Positions 17,368-27,114 of a stretch of DNA of 64,000 nt are shown in pieces. Source of the stretch: Candidatus Epilinea brevis (GTDB lineage Bacteria > Chloroflexota > Anaerolineae > Epilineales > Epilineaceae). The stretch lies in contig JADJUE010000004.1 of the NCBI GenBank assembly GCA_016710785.1, forward strand, positions 248,001 through 312,000, written 5' to 3'. Within the stretch, counting starts at the first letter, position 1. Every line of letters starts with the position of its first letter. Position numbers and translations under genes: made by a program. The notes under the pieces were generated by a model, which did not search any database, had not been told where the DNA came from, and was given only the letters and a program-made list of their open reading frames with translations.

Positions 17368-20300
17368 TCAGGGCAGCAGAACGCTGATCCCCCCGGAATG
17401 ATCGAGGAACCAGATAGCTTCCTGGGGGCCGGCGACCACGCCCCGCAGGGCCTCGTCCGCCAGGCCGTCGTCCCGGCCATAGGGCCGCCAGCGGCCGTCG
17501 GGCAGGCGCTCGGCGGCGCCGGCGGCGGTAGCGGCCCAAAGGCGGCCGCGGGCCCAGGCAAGGTTGCGGAGGTCCAGGCTGGGCAGGCCGACCGATGACA
17601 GTACGGTGACCTCGCCCCCGGGCGACAGACGCAGGACGCCGCGATCGGTCGCCAGCCACAGCAGGCCTTGGGGATCGTAAAGCAGCGCGCGCAGGTCCGC
17701 TACTCGCAGCTGCTCCATGTCAAAGCGGCGTAGCCGGCCGTCGGCGTGGCGGATCAGGAGTCCGGTACCGATCGTCGGCCCGGTGGTATCGCCGGGCATC
17801 CAGGAGCGGATCGTGGCCAGCGCCAAGGTGCCGTCGGGGGACGATGCCATGGCGCCGACGCCCTCGATGCCCAATCCGAGTTCTTGGCGCAGATCCTGCC
17901 AGCGCCCGTCGGGCAGGCGCCGGACGACACCGCTCGCTGCCAGACCTTGACGTTGCTGGTCGAAGTTGAGCGGGGGATTCCCGAGCCACAGGCTGCCGTC
18001 GGCGGCGCAGGCGATGCTGCTGAAGGCTGGGTACGGCAAACCTTCGGCCGTCTGTTCGATTCGCCAACCGGACGGTTCACGGTGGCTCGCCAGACCTGAG
18101 AACGGCAACGTCCACAGGCGACCGTCGCGATCAGCGCACAGGGGTAGGGGCCCCGAGGTCGGCGGCAGGCGGTCCTGTGGCATCCACTTGCCGACGCCGG
18201 CTGCCCCATAGAGCAGCAGGTAGTCGTTGAAGGTGGTCTGAACCACCGACCCGTCCGGGGTCAGGGCCAGGGACTGCACTCTGGCGTCCTCGATGCCCCG
18301 AGCCACCGCTTGCATGTTCACCGCCTGCCAGCGCCCGGATGGATCGCGCCGCACCAGCGTCGCGGCACCGTCTTCAGCGTCGGTGACGCCGAACCAGACG
18401 CTGCCACCGGCGTCGGCGGCCATGGCGGACACCTGCCCGTTGACAGTTTGGTCGCTGAAGTAATCCGTCCAACGGTCCCGGGTCGGCTCGTAGCGCAGGA
18501 CCCCTCCTTGCCATGACGCCACCCAGACCAAGCCTCGCGCGTCGATTTCAAGATCGCCCACGGTCTCGAACAACTCCAGACCGGCCTCATGGTTCATCGG
18601 CCGCCACAGTCCGGCGCTGTCACCTCGGGCGATTCCGGCATCGCCGCCGGTCCACACGCTGCCATCGGCAGCGACGGCAACCGAGTTCTGCCCCAGACCG
18701 AAGCCGTCCGGAATCTCGTAGATCGACCCCGAGGACCAGAACTCGCTGCCGAGGCCGGGTCGAAGGCGGACCACACCGCCTTCCAGTGCGACTTCATCGA
18801 TCACTTCGGCGGGCAGCGCCAGCCAGAGATTGCCGTCGGCGGCCACCGCCAGGTCCGCGATGGACCGTGGAGGCATACCGCCCGGCAGGTCATGCCGCAG
18901 CCAGCGGCCACCACTGTCCAGCTGCAGCAGCCCCTTTGTGGTCCCTACCCAGAGCGTCCCGTCGGCCCCGGTAGCGAAGCAGAGGATTCCCCCGCCGGTC
19001 AGGCCGTCCGCCGGACGCACCACGGTGCGCTGCCGGCGATCCGGCGTCACCCGCAGCAGGTCGCGCCCGTCGGCGATCCAGTAGACGCCGTCCGGCGTGA
19101 TGTGTACTGGGCCGATGGTTGTCCGCAGTCCGGGGTCGTCGTTCGAGGCCATCGCGGGCGGGGAGCCGCCCAGCCGCTGCCAGCCGCCGCTGCGGTCCGA
19201 CCGCTGCCAAACCCCACGCCGATCCCATCTGCCGCCCGACAGGTACAGTGAACCGGCCGGGCCGGCGGCCAGCACATCCGGTTCCACCGGCAAGGCGGCC
19301 GGATCGGCCAGCAGACTCAGGGCGGAACCCGGCGCCGCTTCCACGGTCATCCAACCGGGCGCTTCCCACGCCGCCACTGCCATACCGCCGCCAGGCCGAG
19401 ACGCCAGGGCCGTTTCGGCACCGAGCCTGCTCCACAGCTCCCGGGCCAGGCTCGGATCATCGGCAGCCAGTCGCGAAGGACGGAACGTGAGGCGGCCGCT
19501 GGGGCTCATGGCCATGGCGATGCCCTCCAGCACCACCCAAAGCGTACCGTTGGCATCCACGGTGGCCCGCCGCGGACCCTGATCGAAGCCCAGGGGCAGC
19601 AGTCGCTGCGCGTCCGCGGCTTCAACGGGCAGCTCGAGCGCCGTCCAAACGCCGCTGGCCATGCGTTCGAAGAGCGCGGTCGCACCCATGCCGCCGCCAT
19701 CCCGTCGCGAGGAACTGCCGGTCGCCGCCGCCAACCGCGCCTGGTCCTCAACCCTGAAGATCACCAGGATCCCGCCATCTGCGCCAGGCTCCAGGCCGAC
19801 CACCGGCAGTTCCTTGACCTCCGCCGGCATGGCCACGTCCGGCCGCAAACCACCGCTGCGCGACAGCAGCCCCAGCCCCGGCATGGGCTGACCTTCTTCG
19901 TCGACCTGACCGAACCAGACACCGCCGGCGCCATCCGAAGCCAGCAAGGTCACGTCCCGGTGCTTCAGCCCATCCGCCTGCCGCCAGGTGCGCACGGCGC
20001 CGGAGGCGTCGATGCGGCTGAGGCCACCGCCGCCGACGTCGCCGACCCGCCAGGCGGCGAAGACCTGACCGACGCGGTCGGCGACCAGGTCGACCAGGGA
20101 GCCGCCCGGAAGGCCGTCGGCCGGGATGACGGTCCGCAAGCGGCCGTCTGGCGATCGCCGATGGAGGACCTCGCCGGCGCGGCCCGCCTCGCCGCCATAC
20201 CAGACCGCCCCCGAAGCATCCACCGCGACCAGGCGGATCGCTTGCAGGCTGTGGCGGATGGGATCGGCGGGTGCCGGCGGCCATTCCACCAGGCCGCCCA

Positions 20301-20619
20301 AGGTGGCGGTCCACAGGTGGCCCCGCGCATCGTAGGCCATGTCCAGGATGCGGTCCGTCTGCCCATGGTACCGCCAGCGGAGGCCCTCAGGCCCGTATTC
20401 GCTGAGGTCCAGGCGGTGGCGGCCGCCGACATGAGGTAGGTAGAGGCGGCAGCCGACGCTGACGCATTCGGCCCGGATCGGGCGAGACGCCGGTGTCGAG
20501 TGGGTCATGGTCAGGAACAACGCCGACGCGATCAACAACGGCCGACCGACGCGGCGGCGCAGGGTTCCGCCGCGGCTATCGACCCGTCGCACGCCTGCCA
20601 TGTCTGCCCTACCTTTCAT
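17368..20619 (-). CDS. Secreted beta-propeller protein (two-component-regulator-propeller-like repeats)
   Basis: A 1083-residue exported protein with an N-terminal signal or anchor (residues 24-44, PLLIASALFLTMTHSTPAS). Many repeats follow with the pattern 'aDG.lWvGt..Gl.rl...GrW', for example ADGTLWVGTTKGLLQLDSGG, DGSVWTGGDAGIARGD and PQGLLWLATDRGVLRLSPGG. These are Reg_prop-like blades, enough for two or more propellers. There is no histidine kinase, GGDEF or other output domain, so it is a free sensor-like or scaffold protein. CRLYLPHVG near residue 57 resembles a short 'YLP' motif common in Chloroflexota secreted proteins. GGAG precedes the ATG. Monocistronic and divergent from the GT2 gene. 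Ligand unknown. Confidence 0.75.
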   Translation of the reverse strand: MKGRADMAGVRRVDSRGGTLRRRVGRPLLIASALFLTMTHSTPASRPIRAECVSVGCRLYLPHVGGRHRLDLSEYGPEGLRWRYHGQTDRILDMAYDARGHLWTATLGGLVEWPPAPADPIRHSLQAIRLVAVDASGAVWYGGEAGRAGEVLHRRSPDGRLRTVIPADGLPGGSLVDLVADRVGQVFAAWRVGDVGGGGLSRIDASGAVRTWRQADGLKHRDVTLLASDGAGGVWFGQVDEEGQPMPGLGLLSRSGGLRPDVAMPAEVKELPVVGLEPGADGGILVIFRVEDQARLAAATGSSSRRDGGGMGATALFERMASGVWTALELPVEAADAQRLLPLGFDQGPRRATVDANGTLWVVLEGIAMAMSPSGRLTFRPSRLAADDPSLARELWSRLGAETALASRPGGGMAVAAWEAPGWMTVEAAPGSALSLLADPAALPVEPDVLAAGPAGSLYLSGGRWDRRGVWQRSDRSGGWQRLGGSPPAMASNDDPGLRTTIGPVHITPDGVYWIADGRDLLRVTPDRRQRTVVRPADGLTGGGILCFATGADGTLWVGTTKGLLQLDSGGRWLRHDLPGGMPPRSIADLAVAADGNLWLALPAEVIDEVALEGGVVRLRPGLGSEFWSSGSIYEIPDGFGLGQNSVAVAADGSVWTGGDAGIARGDSAGLWRPMNHEAGLELFETVGDLEIDARGLVWVASWQGGVLRYEPTRDRWTDYFSDQTVNGQVSAMAADAGGSVWFGVTDAEDGAATLVRRDPSGRWQAVNMQAVARGIEDARVQSLALTPDGSVVQTTFNDYLLLYGAAGVGKWMPQDRLPPTSGPLPLCADRDGRLWTLPFSGLASHREPSGWRIEQTAEGLPYPAFSSIACAADGSLWLGNPPLNFDQQRQGLAASGVVRRLPDGRWQDLRQELGLGIEGVGAMASSPDGTLALATIRSWMPGDTTGPTIGTGLLIRHADGRLRRFDMEQLRVADLRALLYDPQGLLWLATDRGVLRLSPGGEVTVLSSVGLPSLDLRNLAWARGRLWAATAAGAAERLPDGRWRPYGRDDGLADEALRGVVAGPQEAIWFLDHSGGISVLLP

Positions 20620-20880
20620 ACCAGCGCTCCAGTCTCGCCTCTCCCCGATGGGGATCCGCCGTCTCCACCGGCCGCCGCCGGCCGCCGCCGGGCGCCGGCA
20701 AGCTTAGGCCGCGGTCGCGGTCGACGCAAGGGCCACGCGAGTGCGGCGATCGCGCCGAACGGTATCACTGCAGGTCGTCAACCGTTAACCGCCACATCAA
20801 CAATCCCTCCCGCGCGTTTGAACCGCGCCGGCCACACTGGGTTCCGCGCATCCGGCGTCATCAGCCACCGCGAGGACCCC

Positions 20881-21615
20881 ATGCCCGCCCTACAGCAGAT
20901 CACCCTCGTCCTGCCGACGCGCAACGAGGCCGCCAACATCGCCACCTTCCTCGGCGCCTTGCCGCCCGACCTTCGACTGATCGTCGTCGACGCGAGCGAC
21001 GACGGAACGCCGGACATCATCAACCGCTTGCGGCCACGCAGCACTCAGGTCATCCGCAGCCGCGCCGGGGTCAGCGCCGCCCGGCAGATCGGCGCCGAAG
21101 CCGCAGCCACGCCCTGGCTGCTCTTCAGCGACGCGGACGTCACTTTCGGCCCCGCCTATTTCAAGCGTCTCGGCCGACTTCCTGACCACTGCGACGCACT
21201 CTACGGCCCCAAGCGGTCGGTGGGCCGGTGGCAGCGCTACTGGTGGGCGTTCTCCAAGGCCCAGCAGTTGGCGGACCGCCTCGGCGTCCCCGCGGTCTCC
21301 GGCTCCAACTTCCTGGTACGCCGTGCCGCCCTCCTGGGCGTCGGCGGCTTCGACCCGCTGCTGCCCTGTAATGAAGACTCCGAAGTGGGCTGGCGCCTGG
21401 CCCGCAGGGGCCACCGGCTCCACTTCGAGCCCGGGCTGGTGGTTCACGAGCGCGACCATCGGCGCCTCGACCAGGGTGCATGGCGCAAGACCGCGCACAA
21501 CCTGCTACGCTGCGTGCTGCTGTATACCGGCCTGCTGCCGGAGCGGCTGCGCGTCAGCGACTGGGGCTACTGGTCGCAACCGCAAGCCATCGGCACGAGA
21601 GGAGAACAGGGATGA
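20881..21615 (+). CDS. Family 2 glycosyltransferase (GT-A fold)
   Basis: A 244-residue soluble glycosyltransferase. The nucleotide-sugar site is seen in LVLPTRNEAANI and VVDASDDGTPDII (the usual 'vDdgStD'), with the metal-binding FSDADV as the DxD equivalent. VPAVSGSNFLVRRAALLGVGGFDP and ED..VGWRLARRGHRL complete the family pattern, where the ED is the likely catalytic-base region. It has no membrane segments. The ATG at 20881 is chosen because it starts the first beta strand and GAGG lies upstream; an upstream in-frame extension has no family similarity. Its stop overlaps the start of the PhoX-like lipoprotein gene by 4 bases (ATGA), so they form an operon. Confidence 0.85.
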   Translation: MPALQQITLVLPTRNEAANIATFLGALPPDLRLIVVDASDDGTPDIINRLRPRSTQVIRSRAGVSAARQIGAEAAATPWLLFSDADVTFGPAYFKRLGRLPDHCDALYGPKRSVGRWQRYWWAFSKAQQLADRLGVPAVSGSNFLVRRAALLGVGGFDPLLPCNEDSEVGWRLARRGHRLHFEPGLVVHERDHRRLDQGAWRKTAHNLLRCVLLYTGLLPERLRVSDWGYWSQPQAIGTRGEQG

Positions 21616-23231
21616 ACTGCTATCGCGGCTGGGCGGCGGCCGGTATCGGCGCGCTGCTCCCCATCGCATGGCTCATCGGCTGCACGGCGCCCCCCATCGG
21701 TAAGGCAGGCCAGCAGCCGGCCAGCGCTGACCTCCCTGCCTCTGGGGTCGCATCCGCAACGGCTGTTGGCGCGACGGTCGCCGGATCGTCGACGCCGTCC
21801 GCTTCCGACGCCGCGGCTGCTTTGGGCAACTCTGCCCCAACGGCTACCTCTGCGACGGCTCCGAGCGGCGGGTCCGCCGCCGTTCCCACCGTGGATGCTG
21901 ATGTCGCAGTCCCCCATCTCGCCGCCGCGCCCCTGCAGGCCCGCTCTCTGGTCGACAGCATCGGGCTGACCCCTGTCATCACCGTCGGCGAGCGCTTTGG
22001 ACCCTTCGTCTGGGCGCCGTTGCCGGACGGCATCGGCGCCTATTCCCTGGGCGACCGCCTGGTGCTGCACGTCAACCATGAGATCGACGGCCAGGAGCAG
22101 CTGCCCGGCTTCCGCGCGGCCATGGTCTCGCGCCTCGAACTGCGCCTGCCCGAACTGGCGGTGCTGCGGCTAGGCTATCCGGTGGATGGCAGTGAGGGTT
22201 ACCAGCGACTCTGCTCCGCCAGTTGGGCGGAAGCAGAGGCCGGCTTCAAGGCTCCCGGCGTCTTCCTGACCGGCGAGGAGGGCAGCGATGGCAGGGCCCT
22301 GGCCGTGGACGTGCAGGGCGCGGTACACCGACTGCCCCGGCTGGGCCGCTTCGCCCACGAGAACGCGGTGCCCCTGCGCGGCCTCAGCGGCCAGATCGGC
22401 GTGGTCGGCCTCGACGACGCCCGGGGCAAGTCGGAGCTATACCTGACCTTGGCCGCCAGCAGTGACGCGCTGCTCGCCGGACAGGGAACCCTGCACGTCT
22501 TCGCCTCCGACGCCGCGGCGGACGTCGCCGGGATGAGCCCGGGACAGACCATCAGCGGGCGCTTCCTGGCCGTGCCGGACCCGGTGGCGGACGGCAGCGG
22601 GGCGGGCCTGCAGGATTGGGTCGCCCGGCAGCGCACGTCAGCCGCCGATGACGAGGCCAGGGTCTTCCCCTTCGTGCGCCTGGAGGACGGCGACGTCGAC
22701 CGGCGCCCAGGCGCCGGCCCACGGCTCTACTTCGCTGACACCGGGACGGACGAGGCCACAGGCACTTCGGCCACCTGCGGCCCTACCGGCGACCAGCCCT
22801 GCGACGCCTTTGGCTCCCTCTATCGGCTTGATGTTGACCCCATCACGCCCACCGAAGGCGTCCGGCTGACGCTTCTGGCGCGCTCCGCCGGTCACGGGTC
22901 AGGCTGGGCTTCGCCGGACAATCTGGCCACCGATCAGAACAGCCTGATGGTCCAGGAGGATCCCGCCTACGAGGGCTTCGACCGTCCGGCGCGCATCTAC
23001 CGCTTCCCCCTTGACGGCGACGGCCTGGGCGCGGCGGAGGCGGTGGTCGAGATGGTCGAGGACGCTGACGGCTGCGGGCCGGGAGCCGACTGCTGGGAGT
23101 CCTCGGGCATCTTGAGCCTGGAGCCCTGGCTGGGCGCGGGTAGCTGGATCTTCGATGTGCAGGCTCATGGCCGGGAGGACATCCCAGGCATCGCAGAGGG
23201 CGGGCAGCTGATCCTGATGCGCGGGCGCTAG
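21612..23231 (+). CDS. PhoX/DUF839-like lipoprotein
   Basis: A 539-residue lipoprotein: hydrophobic signal ending in the lipobox LIGC (Cys24), then a low-complexity Ala/Ser/Thr/Pro spacer to about residue 105. The rest resembles the PhoX-like phosphatase/DUF839 beta-propeller family: GPFVWAPLPDGIGAYSLGD, LVLHVNHEIDG, a GRFAHENAVP motif, LTGEEGSDGRA, LYFADTGTD and SPDNLATDQNSLMVQEDP. These acidic loops are where PhoX binds Ca/Fe, but I cannot confirm all ligands. A phosphatase or a binding role is possible. It is translationally coupled to the GT2 gene and ends 125 bases from the convergent oxidoreductase gene, with a mismatched hairpin between (23293-23316). Confidence 0.7.
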   Translation: MNCYRGWAAAGIGALLPIAWLIGCTAPPIGKAGQQPASADLPASGVASATAVGATVAGSSTPSASDAAAALGNSAPTATSATAPSGGSAAVPTVDADVAVPHLAAAPLQARSLVDSIGLTPVITVGERFGPFVWAPLPDGIGAYSLGDRLVLHVNHEIDGQEQLPGFRAAMVSRLELRLPELAVLRLGYPVDGSEGYQRLCSASWAEAEAGFKAPGVFLTGEEGSDGRALAVDVQGAVHRLPRLGRFAHENAVPLRGLSGQIGVVGLDDARGKSELYLTLAASSDALLAGQGTLHVFASDAAADVAGMSPGQTISGRFLAVPDPVADGSGAGLQDWVARQRTSAADDEARVFPFVRLEDGDVDRRPGAGPRLYFADTGTDEATGTSATCGPTGDQPCDAFGSLYRLDVDPITPTEGVRLTLLARSAGHGSGWASPDNLATDQNSLMVQEDPAYEGFDRPARIYRFPLDGDGLGAAEAVVEMVEDADGCGPGADCWESSGILSLEPWLGAGSWIFDVQAHGREDIPGIAEGGQLILMRGR

Positions 23232-23356
23232 AGCGAAGCTCCGGGCGGTGTTGCGATCCGTCTTACCAGCCCGTTTCGACATCCCGATGGACGCCGGGGG
23301 CAGAGCAGCTCCCGGCGGGCGGCACTTGGCGTGGCTGTGAACATCGGATCACGGCC

Positions 23357-26300
23357 TCAGACCAAGGCCAGCTCGCCCTCCGGCTCCAACCGTCCCAGCT
23401 CGCGAGCGATCCACAATCGCGTGAGCTTCTCCTGCAGGCTGTTCTGGCCCAGGCGCTGGTTGAGCACGCCCCAGTCCACATGGTCCAAGGGCTGGTCCTG
23501 GTCGAAGCAGGAGAAGACCACCTTGGCCTGACCCGTGACCGGATCCACGTGGCGCTGCAGGCATTGGGCGCAGATCTCCTTCATCATACATTGCATGGGG
23601 CTATTGATGCTGCCCAGTCCGATGTGGCCGGCCTTCAGATAAGGGGCCAGCAGGCCGTGGCGGGCCTCGGCCACCGCGCGCATCATGCGATCGGAACCGA
23701 TGGCGATGACCCGGTCCACCTCTGACATGGGGATGCTCACCTCGCCCAGCTCGCCGGCCGCGTAGGCGCGCATGGCCTGTACGATGTTGCCGGTGAAGGC
23801 CATGTCCTGTGGCCGCTCGGGGTGGAAATCGGCCGCGACGTCGCAGGCCCAGACCACCACGTCGGAGGCTTCCAGGATCTCCTCCACCTTGTAGCGGTCC
23901 TGCGGGTTCTTGTAGCCCGCAAAATACAGCACCCGGCTGCCGTGCCGTCGCAGGGCCTCGCCGATGGAGAAGAGCACCGCGTTGCCAAGGCCGCCGCCCA
24001 CCAGCATCACCGTCTCGCCGCCAGGCGTCGCGGTCGGCCGCCCGGTGGGTCCCATGACCACCACCGGCTCGCCGGGCTTCAGCCGGTCCACCAGGCTTGA
24101 GGAGCCGCCCATCTCGAGCACGATCATCGACAGCAGCCCCGCCTCCTTGTCCACCCAGGCGCCGGTCAGGGCCAGGCCCTCCATGGCCAGCACGGTGTCT
24201 GAAGTGCGCGGGGCGAAGGTCTCGTAGTTCTGCAGGCGGTAGAACTGACCAGGCTGGAACTGCCGCGCCGCCCGCGGTGCGCGCACGATGACGTCGACGA
24301 TGTTGGGGGTCAATCGATCCACCCGGTGCACCGTGGGCCGCAGCTCCTCGTTCAGCCGCGCGAAGAGGTCCGGAGCCGTCCCGCCTCGCGGCGCGCGCCG
24401 CGCCAAGGACTTGCCGATCACGCCGTAGCCGGCGCGGGCCGAGGCCATGGCGGCCACGACGTTGCCGGCGAAGCTGGGATGCAGATCGCCGAAAAAGCTC
24501 GCCCGGCCGGCCTGGTCGGCATCGCCGTCGGCGGCGCCGGGGTTCATCAGCACATGGACCGCAGCCGGCTTGACCTTGCGCTCGGGGGTCACCGGTTCGC
24601 CGTCCTCGTCCACGGCCTGGAAGAACTTGCCGTCGAGCAGGATGCCGCCCTGTTCGCGGGCCAGCACCGTGTTCGGCACCGTGCCGGCCGCCACCAGGAT
24701 GCTACGCGCCGGTAGGGTGGTCTCGCCGCCGTCCGCCGTCTTGCAGCGCAGGCCGGCGGCATGCCCGAAGCCATCCACTTCCACCGCCACGGGCGACAGG
24801 CCCTCGGCAAAGCGGATGCCTTCCTGGAAGGCCTTCTCCACCTCCTCCCAGTTGTTGCGGTAGCTGGGCGCCTCCTGCAGCGTCTTGCGGTAGACGATGC
24901 TCGAGCCGCCCCAGGCTTGCAGCAGCTCCCTGATGTGGGCCTCGCGCCCTTCGACCGCGGCCGCGGCGCGCTCGTCCCGGATCGCGCGGGCGTGGCCCAG
25001 CCATTCCTCGGCGATCTCTCGCTCTTCAGCCGACCAGGAGGCGCGGACCTTGTCCTCGCCCTGCTCGTCGGCCAGGGTCTGGTAGCGGTCCAGGAACTTC
25101 TCCACCTGCACGGGGTAGTAGGCCAGGGCCTCAGTGCAGGAATCGATGGCCGTCAGGCCGCCACCGATGACCGCCACCGGCAGGCGCAGGTGCAGGTTGG
25201 CCACGGTATCGCGCCGCGCCGCGCCGGTCAGCTGCAGGGCCATGAGGAAGTCCGATGCCTGGCGCACGCCGCGCGCCAGACCGTTCTCCATGTCGATGAT
25301 GGTCGGCTTGCCCGCGCCCATGCACAGGGCCACATGGTCGAAGCCCAATGCCCAGGCGTCCTCCATGGTCAGGGTGCCGCCGAAGCGCACGCCACCGAAC
25401 ATGCTGAAGGCGGCGCGGCGCTCCAACAGCAGGCGCAGCACCTTGAGGTAGTTCTTGTCCCAGCGAACCGTGATGCCGTATTCCGCCACGCCGCCAAAGC
25501 CGGCGTTGACCCGTTCGTCGAGGCTCTCACGCAAGGTCTCGATGCTGTGGACGGGGAGGAAGGCCGCGCGCCCGCCATCTGCGGCCACGCCGGACACGCT
25601 GGCGTCCAAGGGCTCGATCTTCAGGCCGTCGATGGCCGCCACGGCATGGCCCTCTTGCAGAAGGTGATGGGCCAGGGTGTAGCCGGCCGGACCCAGGCCG
25701 ACCACCAGCACCTTGTAGCCGCTGTCCGGCTTGGGCAGGGGGCGGGCGAGGTTGAGGGGCTGCCAGCGCGTGAGCAGACTGTAGATCTCGAAGCCCCAGG
25801 GCAGATCCAGCACATCCTTGAGCGTGCGGGTCTCGGCCTGGGGGATGTTGACCGGGTCGCGGTTCTGGTTCTGATAGACACAGGACACCATGCAGTCGTT
25901 GCAGATGCGGTGGCCGGTGCCAGCGCACAGGGGATTGTCGACGGTGATCACCGCCAAGGGGCCGATGACGCCGCCCTTGGACTTCAGCTCCTGGAACTCG
26001 CTGATGCGCTCCTCCAAGGGGCAGCCCAGCATCTCCCGGCCCAATGCGTTGGTCTTGACGGCCCCCGTCGCGGCGTCCTTCAAACCTACGCTGCAGCTGT
26101 CCTTGCCCTTGCCCTGATGCTGGCAGTAGATGCAGTAATGCACCTCGTCCATGGCCTCGGTCAGGCTGGCGCCGGCATCGGTCAGGGAGAAACCCTCGCG
26201 CCGCCGCTGATGGGCTTCGCCCAGGCTGAGGCGCAAGGACCCGGCTTCCAGCAGGCTGTCCACCGGAATGAGTTGAAAGGGGTCTTTCTTGCCCGGCGCC

Positions 26301-26899
26301 TTGAACAGCACCCAGCCGGCGTGGGCGTGGCGGCCGGCTGCTGTGTAATGGGCCCAGGCTGCATACTGGGCAGCCAGCTCCAGCCGCGGCGCGGCGCCCT
26401 CGCCCTCGGCCTGCCAGGCCAGGATGGCCTTGGCCAGGCCCAGCTGGGTGATGGACTGGCCCATGGCCTCCGCGAGCGCCGCGCCGAGAGCCGGGCCGTC
26501 ATAGCCAGCCGCCATCTCGGCGGAATGCTTCTTGATGGCCACACGCTGGATGAACTGGCGCTTGCAGTCATGGATGGGCGCCAAGGCGTCCTGGGCCTCG
26601 CGGGCCGCGGCCAGATCGGCGCCGATGCCAAAGAGCTGGCCGATGAAGTCCTCCAGCTCCGGACCCAGGTCCAGCAGCAGGTCCCCCTCGGTCTTGCGAT
26701 CCAGCTCCAGCGGGTCTGCCCGCCCGGAGAGCAGTCGTGCGTGCAGCTCGCCGTCACGCTCGCGCAACCAGGACAGGAACGCTTCATCCAAGCGTGCGAG
26801 GCCCGCGCGCTGGTAGAGGTCGGCGAAGCTCAGGCCGTGGGCCAGGCGCAGTCGGGGCTGGGCGCCACGAGACGCGGTGTGGGAGAATTGGGGGCTCAT
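23357..26899 (-). CDS. Large flavin/Fe-S pyridine-nucleotide oxidoreductase (GltD-like core fused to a PyrK-like reductase)
   Basis: An 1180-residue protein. The N-terminal ~270 residues are mostly helical and unassigned. A cysteine-rich section (CIYCQHQGKGKDSC, then CAGTGHRICNDCMVSC) could hold Fe-S clusters. A GltD/NfnB-like FAD and NAD(P) core starts near residue 392 (KVLVVGLGPAGYTLAHHLL) with a second Rossmann motif near 570 (PVAVIGGGLTAIDS). From about 842 comes a ferredoxin-reductase/PyrK-like domain (FQPGQFYRLQNYE, VMLVGGGLGNAVL). The end has a 2Fe-2S-like set CMMKEICAQC and a later Cys (about 1098-1120). This suggests electron transfer between NAD(P)H, flavin and Fe-S partners, possibly bifurcating. 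GGAG precedes the ATG and a promoter lies at 27072-27100. The physiological substrates are unknown. Confidence 0.8.
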   Translation of the reverse strand: MSPQFSHTASRGAQPRLRLAHGLSFADLYQRAGLARLDEAFLSWLRERDGELHARLLSGRADPLELDRKTEGDLLLDLGPELEDFIGQLFGIGADLAAAREAQDALAPIHDCKRQFIQRVAIKKHSAEMAAGYDGPALGAALAEAMGQSITQLGLAKAILAWQAEGEGAAPRLELAAQYAAWAHYTAAGRHAHAGWVLFKAPGKKDPFQLIPVDSLLEAGSLRLSLGEAHQRRREGFSLTDAGASLTEAMDEVHYCIYCQHQGKGKDSCSVGLKDAATGAVKTNALGREMLGCPLEERISEFQELKSKGGVIGPLAVITVDNPLCAGTGHRICNDCMVSCVYQNQNRDPVNIPQAETRTLKDVLDLPWGFEIYSLLTRWQPLNLARPLPKPDSGYKVLVVGLGPAGYTLAHHLLQEGHAVAAIDGLKIEPLDASVSGVAADGGRAAFLPVHSIETLRESLDERVNAGFGGVAEYGITVRWDKNYLKVLRLLLERRAAFSMFGGVRFGGTLTMEDAWALGFDHVALCMGAGKPTIIDMENGLARGVRQASDFLMALQLTGAARRDTVANLHLRLPVAVIGGGLTAIDSCTEALAYYPVQVEKFLDRYQTLADEQGEDKVRASWSAEEREIAEEWLGHARAIRDERAAAAVEGREAHIRELLQAWGGSSIVYRKTLQEAPSYRNNWEEVEKAFQEGIRFAEGLSPVAVEVDGFGHAAGLRCKTADGGETTLPARSILVAAGTVPNTVLAREQGGILLDGKFFQAVDEDGEPVTPERKVKPAAVHVLMNPGAADGDADQAGRASFFGDLHPSFAGNVVAAMASARAGYGVIGKSLARRAPRGGTAPDLFARLNEELRPTVHRVDRLTPNIVDVIVRAPRAARQFQPGQFYRLQNYETFAPRTSDTVLAMEGLALTGAWVDKEAGLLSMIVLEMGGSSSLVDRLKPGEPVVVMGPTGRPTATPGGETVMLVGGGLGNAVLFSIGEALRRHGSRVLYFAGYKNPQDRYKVEEILEASDVVVWACDVAADFHPERPQDMAFTGNIVQAMRAYAAGELGEVSIPMSEVDRVIAIGSDRMMRAVAEARHGLLAPYLKAGHIGLGSINSPMQCMMKEICAQCLQRHVDPVTGQAKVVFSCFDQDQPLDHVDWGVLNQRLGQNSLQEKLTRLWIARELGRLEPEGELALV

Positions 26900-27071
26900 G
26901 AGGGTTCTCCAGCAGTACGGGCGAGGTCGACGCGATGCGCGCGCATCGCCGCAGGGCAGCGGCCGCCTGCCCCGGCAAACGGGGGTCTAGACGTCGTTCG
27001 CAGGCGAGGTGTTGGGGCCGATAGCCGAACCTGGATGCGGATGGACGGCGATGAAGACGGATGTGGCGCAG

Positions 27072-27100
27072 ATTGTATGGCCTACGAGGCGCGGGAACAA
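27072..27100 (-). promoter_or_regulatory. Promoter of the large oxidoreductase gene
   Basis: On the minus strand TTGTTC (27100-27095), a 17-base spacer and TACAAT (27077-27072). It lies in the 215-base gap after the MBL-rhodanese gene; predicted leader about 165 bases. Confidence 0.55.
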
Positions 27101-27114
27101 GACCTGCCGGTTGC

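Noticed and set aside
20640..20705. CCGGCCGCCGCCGG runs in the gap before the GT2 gene, considered as a regulatory repeat
   Set aside because: Simple GC-rich sequence without symmetry or a promoter match; nothing can be supported.
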